A stretch of 64,000 bases of DNA from JBGPTK01 sp963797765 (GTDB lineage Bacteria; Acidobacteriota; Terriglobia; Acidiferrales; UBA7541): contig CAWCQU010000002.1 of NCBI GenBank assembly GCA_963797765.1, forward strand, positions 62,001 through 126,000, written 5' to 3'. The stretch's first letter is position 1; each line of letters begins with the position of its first letter. The notes beneath the pieces are model-generated. The model was not told where the DNA came from and searched no databases. It worked only from the letters and a program-made list of their open reading frames with translations. This document shows, piece after piece, positions 58,523 through 64,000 of this stretch. The position numbers and the translations under genes were made by a program.

Positions 58523-59134
58523 CTACGGCCTGCCTGCGGCTTTTGCAGTCTTGGGAATCGCGTTTTGTGGAACGTACTCTCCCAGCGGCCCGCCCTTCTG
58601 CCACGGCTGGTAGACCACAAGATCCGGGTGTTCTCGCCAGAACGCCTGAGCGATATGGCAGCTCCAGCAAACGGGCAAGTCTTTTGAGAATGCTTCAGGG
58701 AGGTTCTCCGCAGGCACTTCTTCCCACTCCTCAGTTTTCCTCGCGCGATCGAGCAGCGCGGGACTCCGATCAAAGTGGCTGAGCGTCTCGATTGGCTTTC
58801 GGCAATATGCGCATTTCTTCCCCGCATACCAGTGCGCAGCGATTGTCCACACGCGATGATTCTCAGGATCATGTTCGACCTGCTCCAGACAGTCCTGATC
58901 GCAACCTTCGCGCTCCGGCCAGCGTGAACACTCGCACAACTCAAGTTCCTGCCGGCCTGCGATGGCCTTTACCGCAGCGCGCGGGACATTCACCTTGACG
59001 GCTGCCGGCTCATGAGTTTCCGGGCAGGTCACCAGCATTTTGCCCCGAAATCTCAGCCCTTCCCACACTCGTCTGGTCACGTACACGATGGCAATGGCGA
59101 CCAATGCAACAAAAAGATACACCTCAGTAGCCAT
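58523..59134 (-). CDS. Membrane-anchored Cys-rich protein
   Basis: About 203 residues from ATG 59134 (GGGGAGGA 6 bases upstream); the longer frame upstream is not supported. One N-terminal helix (VYLFVALVAIAIVYVTRRVW), then a soluble part with several Cys pairs: CPETHEPAAVKV; CECSRWPEREGCDQDC; KKCAYCRKPI; VCWSCHIAQAFWREHPDL. The spacing resembles zinc-binding or haem-binding (CxxCH in CWSCH) sites. A c-type haem at CWSCH would need export, while the anchor orientation is unclear. I recognise it as a conserved acidobacterial protein without known function. Confidence 0.65.
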   Translation of the reverse strand: MATEVYLFVALVAIAIVYVTRRVWEGLRFRGKMLVTCPETHEPAAVKVNVPRAAVKAIAGRQELELCECSRWPEREGCDQDCLEQVEHDPENHRVWTIAAHWYAGKKCAYCRKPIETLSHFDRSPALLDRARKTEEWEEVPAENLPEAFSKDLPVCWSCHIAQAFWREHPDLVVYQPWQKGGPLGEYVPQNAIPKTAKAAGRP

Positions 59135-59513
59135 GGAGTCCTCCCCGCCGGCCCAAATTCTTTCCCCGGGCACGGCGGCAATACATAACAATATTCGCCA
59201 TGGTGAAGGTCCTTGTCTGTGAAGCCCATCACTAGGCCGCGTGCCCTGCGTCACACGGTTTCTGTTACGCAGGCCAGCCTTTCCAGTCCTCGCTCTTGCG
59301 GCCGGACCGCGCGAAAGGGCGTAACGACCGATCGTTTGGGTTCTGGGGGCTCGAGAGCAGTTCCGGAACAATCGTAGCCGGTTGGACCAAACAACCACAG
59401 GTAAGCTCAGCCTCGAACCGCAGCTAAGAAATGGCTTGCGTACTCTCAGAGCTGGTGAAGACGAACAGTAATCTTCACCAGCGAGAAGGGGACGCCTCAA
59501 GAGCGAGGATTGA
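59135..59513. other. Intergenic, nothing found
   Basis: Separates the Cys-rich gene from the isocitrate lyase stop. Frames here are Arg/Ser-rich without ribosome sites. Confidence 0.4.
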
Positions 59514-61823
59514 CTACGCCCGGGACTGTCCCACTTGGGGAGAGGCTGTACGGATCATCTCCAAAAGGGCAGCGCGGTTCGGATTCAGCAACTCGTCAAC
59601 AATCTGCTTATTCACGTTCGCCGCAATGATTTGTCCAACTTCCGTATGCACGTCCGAGTAAATCCCCATACCCTTCATCCTCTGTGTTTGGGACTCGTTA
59701 TCCTCGGTCGGAGTGAGATAGTGCACGGCGCTCGCTTTGTAGCGGTGGATCAGAAACAGTTGAATAAGCGTCATCAGCCGCTTCTTGCGCAACGGCGCGA
59801 CCGTATTCTGATCGCGCACCGAGAGGAAGTTACGGCCGCGGCGATCCTGGACCGGGGCAAAGATGATGTTCGCGAGCTTTTGACCGCTGGGCTCATCGAT
59901 CAGGCTCAGTTCCAACAGCTCCCCTCCGGCCGTGTGGGGACGCAGCTCGACTCGAATCTTCGCGGGATGCTCCCAGTGCTTCCTCCACTCCGCCAGCCAC
60001 TCCGCCAGCAGCTTGGGCGGAACTTCGGTCTGAACTAAGTGCTGGAAGTGTGTCGATCCCTTACCCATCGCCTTGGTTGCAGCAGTGCGACCCGACGAAG
60101 CCATCAATGCGCCGTCCAGCCGTGGTCCGCCGACCAGAGTTTGCGGTGTGCGATAGGGAGATTCCAGCAGCCTGAACTTGCGCTGCAGGCGCGCCAGCGC
60201 CAACATCCCGTCCTCCTTCAACGCAGTGGCGAACTCCTCGGCCGCCAAGCCATCGATCTGGTGTCCACCGTAAGTGATAAAGTTGAAGACGTACCCGAGT
60301 TTTCCGAGCTCCTGCGGGAATCGCTTCATTTCCTCGTCGCTCATGCCGGTGGTGTCCCAGTTGAACGACGGCGACAAATTGTACGCCAGCATCTTGCCGG
60401 GATATTCCGCGTGAATGGCATGCGCGAACATCCTGGCGTCGTCCAGGTCCGCAGTCTTGGTCTCCATCCAGAGGATGTCCGCAAACGGGGCCACAGACAG
60501 GGATCTAGCGATTGCATGAGCAATCCCGCTATGGATTTGATAGAAACCTTCCGGAGTCTTGGGGAGTTCACAATCCCATACGACCTGGATACCCATGGAC
60601 TTCGCCCGCTCGCGCACTTCATAGAAGGAAGCGCCTTTGGAGAAAGACAACCATTCCTCGACGCTCATATCGAAACGCACGCCCTCGTCCGTGCGGGACC
60701 TCATCACGTCGGCGATCGCCTGCCCATAGGTCTTCAGCCGTGCTTCGGTCTGCCAGATCTCCATATAACGCGTCTCGATCTTCTCGAGTGCGGCGTCGAG
60801 CTCTATTGCGGAAGCCTGCCCGAGGCTCTGGGCAGTCTCGGTGATCATGGAAATTAGTCCGACCTGCTCAAGCCAGTCAATGGTTGCGCGGCACTCGGTC
60901 TCCGATACGTTGAACAGGAGGTGCCCACGAACCTCGACCCCCAGTTCGAAAAGCTTTTTCAGAATAATCAGGTAGCCAACCCGGTAACTGGGCAGCTCGG
61001 TGTTGGTTGCGCCGAGGATGACGGGCTGGTCCCGCTCGTCGCTCCGATTATCGAGAAACGTCGCGGCTTCCGCATCGGTTCGGGCCACAATGATGCCCGG
61101 GACCCTCATGACGTCAAGCTGCAGGCGGGCTGCGTTGAGACGCCTGATCTGTTCATCGACGGCGACGAGAACCTTCCCTGCCTGGTGGCCGCACTTCTTC
61201 GCCCCGGGCTTCTGGTCTTCGATGTGATAGCCCGGAATCCCGACCTCCACGAAGCGGCGGATCAGGTTTCGCACGTGCGCATCCCCACCGTGGCCGGTAT
61301 CGGCATCGGCGATGATAAACGGCCGATAATCGACGACCCGAGTCGCCTTGCGCTCTTCTTCACTCATCCGTACGCGCGCGAAATGTTGGTTCTTGTCGGC
61401 GGTAAGGAGCGCCCGGACCAACCCGGCTGCTTCGTCCGGCACCTGGCTGAGGGGATAGCTTGCCAGATCCGGTCCTGGATCCTCTGCCAGCGAACCTTTG
61501 GCGGAGGTCGCCCAGCCGCCAAGGTAAATGGCGTCTATTCCCATCCGCTTCAACGTAACGGCCTGGCCCGGGGAATAGGGACCGAATGTGGTGATCTGCT
61601 TGCGCTGCTCGAAGAGCTCGCGCAAAAGCGCGTAGAATTCCTCGGCTGCCCGTCGCGCAACGGTGTAGTCGCTGGAAATCGTACCCTGTTGTTCAGCCAC
61701 CTCACGTGGAGAGTAGAGGCGGGAGACACCAGCAAAGCGGGGACTCACGAACCATTGCTTGGCGGCCGCTACTTGCTGGTCGAACATGGTCATACCGTTG
61801 TTTTTTTGCATGATGAGCACCAT
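59514..61823 (-). CDS. aceA: Isocitrate lyase, long Icl2-type
   Basis: About 769 residues. ATG 61823, ATG 61811 and GTG 61862 are all possible starts. Cleaves isocitrate to glyoxylate and succinate. Catalytic loop KKCGH (about residue 208 from ATG 61823), metal site [12 protein letters not shown], and [20 protein letters not shown] are intact. It is far longer than the ~430-residue E. coli enzyme: it has the inserted helical region and the extra C-terminal domain seen in Mycobacterium Icl2. In that enzyme the C-terminal domain binds acetyl- or propionyl-CoA and activates catalysis; whether that holds here is untested. The malate synthase lies just upstream on the same strand. Confidence 0.92.
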   Translation of the reverse strand: MVLIMQKNNGMTMFDQQVAAAKQWFVSPRFAGVSRLYSPREVAEQQGTISSDYTVARRAAEEFYALLRELFEQRKQITTFGPYSPGQAVTLKRMGIDAIYLGGWATSAKGSLAEDPGPDLASYPLSQVPDEAAGLVRALLTADKNQHFARVRMSEEERKATRVVDYRPFIIADADTGHGGDAHVRNLIRRFVEVGIPGYHIEDQKPGAKKCGHQAGKVLVAVDEQIRRLNAARLQLDVMRVPGIIVARTDAEAATFLDNRSDERDQPVILGATNTELPSYRVGYLIILKKLFELGVEVRGHLLFNVSETECRATIDWLEQVGLISMITETAQSLGQASAIELDAALEKIETRYMEIWQTEARLKTYGQAIADVMRSRTDEGVRFDMSVEEWLSFSKGASFYEVRERAKSMGIQVVWDCELPKTPEGFYQIHSGIAHAIARSLSVAPFADILWMETKTADLDDARMFAHAIHAEYPGKMLAYNLSPSFNWDTTGMSDEEMKRFPQELGKLGYVFNFITYGGHQIDGLAAEEFATALKEDGMLALARLQRKFRLLESPYRTPQTLVGGPRLDGALMASSGRTAATKAMGKGSTHFQHLVQTEVPPKLLAEWLAEWRKHWEHPAKIRVELRPHTAGGELLELSLIDEPSGQKLANIIFAPVQDRRGRNFLSVRDQNTVAPLRKKRLMTLIQLFLIHRYKASAVHYLTPTEDNESQTQRMKGMGIYSDVHTEVGQIIAANVNKQIVDELLNPNRAALLEMIRTASPQVGQSRA

Positions 61824-62093
61824 TTCTCCGTCTTGAGTTCGAAGTTGATTTGTATCGTACACCCAGCCACTACTAATTTATGTAGTTAATACGCCTGCCT
61901 CGAAAGCATGAGGAGGTTGTCCGTGGCTCAAGCCATCGGGTCGTGAGCTCCGCTCATGGGAACCGATGCGAGAGGCATGGTTTTCGACAAGATCATTCTT
62001 GCAACGGACTCTGTTTCAAATCACCTAATTTCAGAGAATAAGACCGCGATGCTATCGGCACACTCGCGCTCCAGGTACGCTGTTTGATCCCTC

Positions 62094-64000
62094 CTAGGTT
62101 AAGTCCGCAAAAATGTCGTAGACATAGTCATAAGTGACCAGAGCAATCTTGTTCAGCATGTTTGCATGAACGCGCTTGACGATTTCCTCGCGGGAAAGGT
62201 CGAAGATCGCCTCCAGAATCTGCGCGCGCTCCTGTTTGGTTCGCCTGCGCGATGGCGAAGAGCACACGAGCGCTATGCTGAATGTAGCGGGATGAAAGCA
62301 GTTGCCGCTTCAAGAGTTCCATGATGATAGGCGCTTTGGCGCGGTCAAAGCGGCCGGGATCGCCGCGGCGGTCCAACTCGGCAAAGAACTCCGAGGTCCA
62401 TTCGTTGTGGCATTCACACAACTTCTCGAATAGTTCCCTGCTGAACGGGGTGCCTGCCTTAATCGCGTAGGCGTCCAATGCCGGTATGACGCCATCCTCT
62501 GTAAGCACCGGCCGCTTGAGATAGCCGTCCTTGGTGATGGCGGCCTGGTGATGAAGGAGGCTCCACAGCCAAGATACGTCGATCCGGTAAGTGGCGAGAT
62601 CATTCATGAACCGCAATGAAAGTTCATAGTCGTCGATCGCGGCCGCGAAGTTACCGTTGAGAATCTGAAAGCCATAGTTCGCCGCCATGTAGAACGCGTG
62701 TTGGATATGCTCGATCGTGATCTCGCCCTTGGGCACGCCATAGATGGCGTCCCAAAGTTCTTGCGTCAAAAATTTCTCCGGCGTGCCCACCATTTGGTTC
62801 GTAATAACCAGGGGTGTGATCTTGCCATCGGAATTCAATAATCCACGGGATTGCAGCAGGAGTTGCTCCGCGGCACTGAGACCGCTGGCGACGGTCGGCA
62901 CCGGTTTGCCTTTCACCTCTACAACCTCCCGTGGCGCATCGAGGATCGCTTGGAGCTTCGCCACCGCGACCTGTAAGGGCGCATTGCCAGCGGCGACGTA
63001 TGCGGGCTCTGGACTGGCGACCCAGCTTTGCCGGTAGGCATCATAGAGTCTTCCCTTCACTTGGCCAGCCAGGATTTCCGCTAGGGTGGGCTGTTGCCCT
63101 GCGGGCAGGGGGTGCTGGGGCATAAACATGAGACCCAGCAGGCGTTCTCGCAGCTTGTCGATGGCTATCGCACGCAGGGCCAATGGGTTATATCTCGACC
63201 GTCCATAGATATCGGTGGACTGATAGATCATTACCGCCGCCATCCCGCCAATAGGAGCGCCCTGCTCGAGTTCGCCATTTTTCATACCGGCCATGAGCAT
63301 TACCAGCGCGTTATACCGCTGATATGAAATCATGTTCGGGGAGGCCATGCTGATCGATTGTGGGTCGGGAAATACGCCTTGCGGGTCGTCCTTCCACATT
63401 TCGATGAGGCTACCCAAGTAATCCCACCGGCCGACATTCGTCCCAAGGAGGCGGCGCCGCAATACCCAGGCGATTGCGGGCAAGTACCGGCCCGCATTTC
63501 CTTCCTCATAGAGTACTTTGATCTTGAAGGTGCCAATCGGGATGCCGATCATGCCTTCCAACCGTGCCAGGAGCTTCTCCACGATCAGAGCTTCCTGAGG
63601 AGTCTGAATCTTCGGAATGTAAAAATAGACGCCGGTGCCGGCGGCGGTCAGGGATTCGTAGTTGTTCAAAACCCACAGGGTCACGGTAGGAATCAAGCCG
63701 GGAACCGGTTGACCTTCGACCTTGATGTGGTCAAACAACACGTGGATGCCGGGAGGCCGAACAAACCGGGTGGGCCATCGAGCAGGCGACGTGGTGATCT
63801 GGTACGCGCGCTTCTGGCCTTTCTTTACGACCTCATAGGGATGGTTGGTCCAGCGGCCTTCGAATATCTCTTTGGCGTTCTGCAGGGCGGCAAAAATCCC
63901 GAGCGGTTGGTTTGCGGGGGAACCATCGGGCTGGAAATGAGGCGGTGAGGCATCTTCAAAGTCAGGCATATTCATGGGCGCCGAGCTATTCAGCGCGTTG
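62094..64000 (-). CDS. aceB: Malate synthase, 5' end beyond window, C-terminus frameshifted
   Basis: Condenses glyoxylate with acetyl-CoA to malate. The frame is open to the right edge (ALNSSAPMNMPDFEDASPPHF), so the start lies outside. Family landmarks: NMPDFEDAS near the active site, GVYFYIPKIQTPQEA, PIGTFKIKVLYEEGNAGRYL, WDYLGSLIEMWKDDP and a GGMAAVMIYQ-type helix. Near 62237 one extra base changes frame; corrected, it reads ERAQILEAIFDLSREEIVKR to a TAG at 62096-62094. It forms the glyoxylate shunt with the isocitrate lyase 230 bases downstream. Confidence 0.88.

Overview
The window looks like chromosomal DNA of an Acidobacteriota member, most likely Terriglobia (Koribacter/Sulfotelmatobacter-like). 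The evidence is the mix of families: two Ser/Thr kinases fused to TPR or PD40 propellers, a CadC-type regulator with TPRs, a 1,150-residue TonB-dependent receptor with an N-terminal carboxypeptidase-regulatory domain, a DUF2934 domain, a remnant of an acidobacterial duplicated orphan permease, and an Icl2-type isocitrate lyase. This rests on family recognition only; no search was run.

Layout. 0-5 kb: an exported TrbI/VirB10-like protein and a soluble kinase-TPR protein. 5-12.4 kb: a stress cluster with two Hsp20 proteins, an ABM-like protein, a tiny membrane protein, groES-groEL and small conserved proteins, many of them broken (XRE regulator, iscU, groEL, PilZ, a truncated paralogue). 12.5-24 kb: an AhpD-like protein, DoxX, and a minus-strand block of TonB receptor, CehA-like hydrolase, S9 peptidase and alpha/beta esterase, divergent from a CadC-TPR regulator. 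26.5-40.6 kb: a mobile-element region. Related integrase-core insertion sequences in the same orientation bracket a complete CecR-YbhG-YbhF-YbhS-YbhR-TolC-type efflux operon, a DUF433/DUF5615 toxin-antitoxin pair, an AT-rich patch with a RING-like mini-protein, and remnants of two disrupted genes. 41-43.6 kb: a kinase-PD40 protein. 43.8-47.5 kb: a low-density region of very small stress-type proteins (two CsbD, DUF6496, a 28-residue membrane peptide). 48-53 kb: two Crp/Fnr regulators and degenerate IS630 and IS4 elements. 53-64 kb: central carbon and nitrogen metabolism, with gdhA, a receiver/PEP-binding fusion, a Cys-rich membrane protein, Icl2-type isocitrate lyase and malate synthase (running off the right edge).

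How parts fit. TonB receptor, propeller hydrolase, peptidase and esterase would import and cleave an unknown exogenous compound under the divergent regulator. The efflux operon encodes adaptor, double ATPase, two permeases and outer-membrane channel, with a TetR gene whose near-leaderless promoter overlaps a palindrome. Isocitrate lyase plus malate synthase form a glyoxylate shunt.

Caution: about fifteen conserved frames carry single-base indels, several in homopolymers. Some may be consensus errors in the assembly rather than biology. In-frame stops and truncations (PilZ, IS4, iscU) look like genuine decay.
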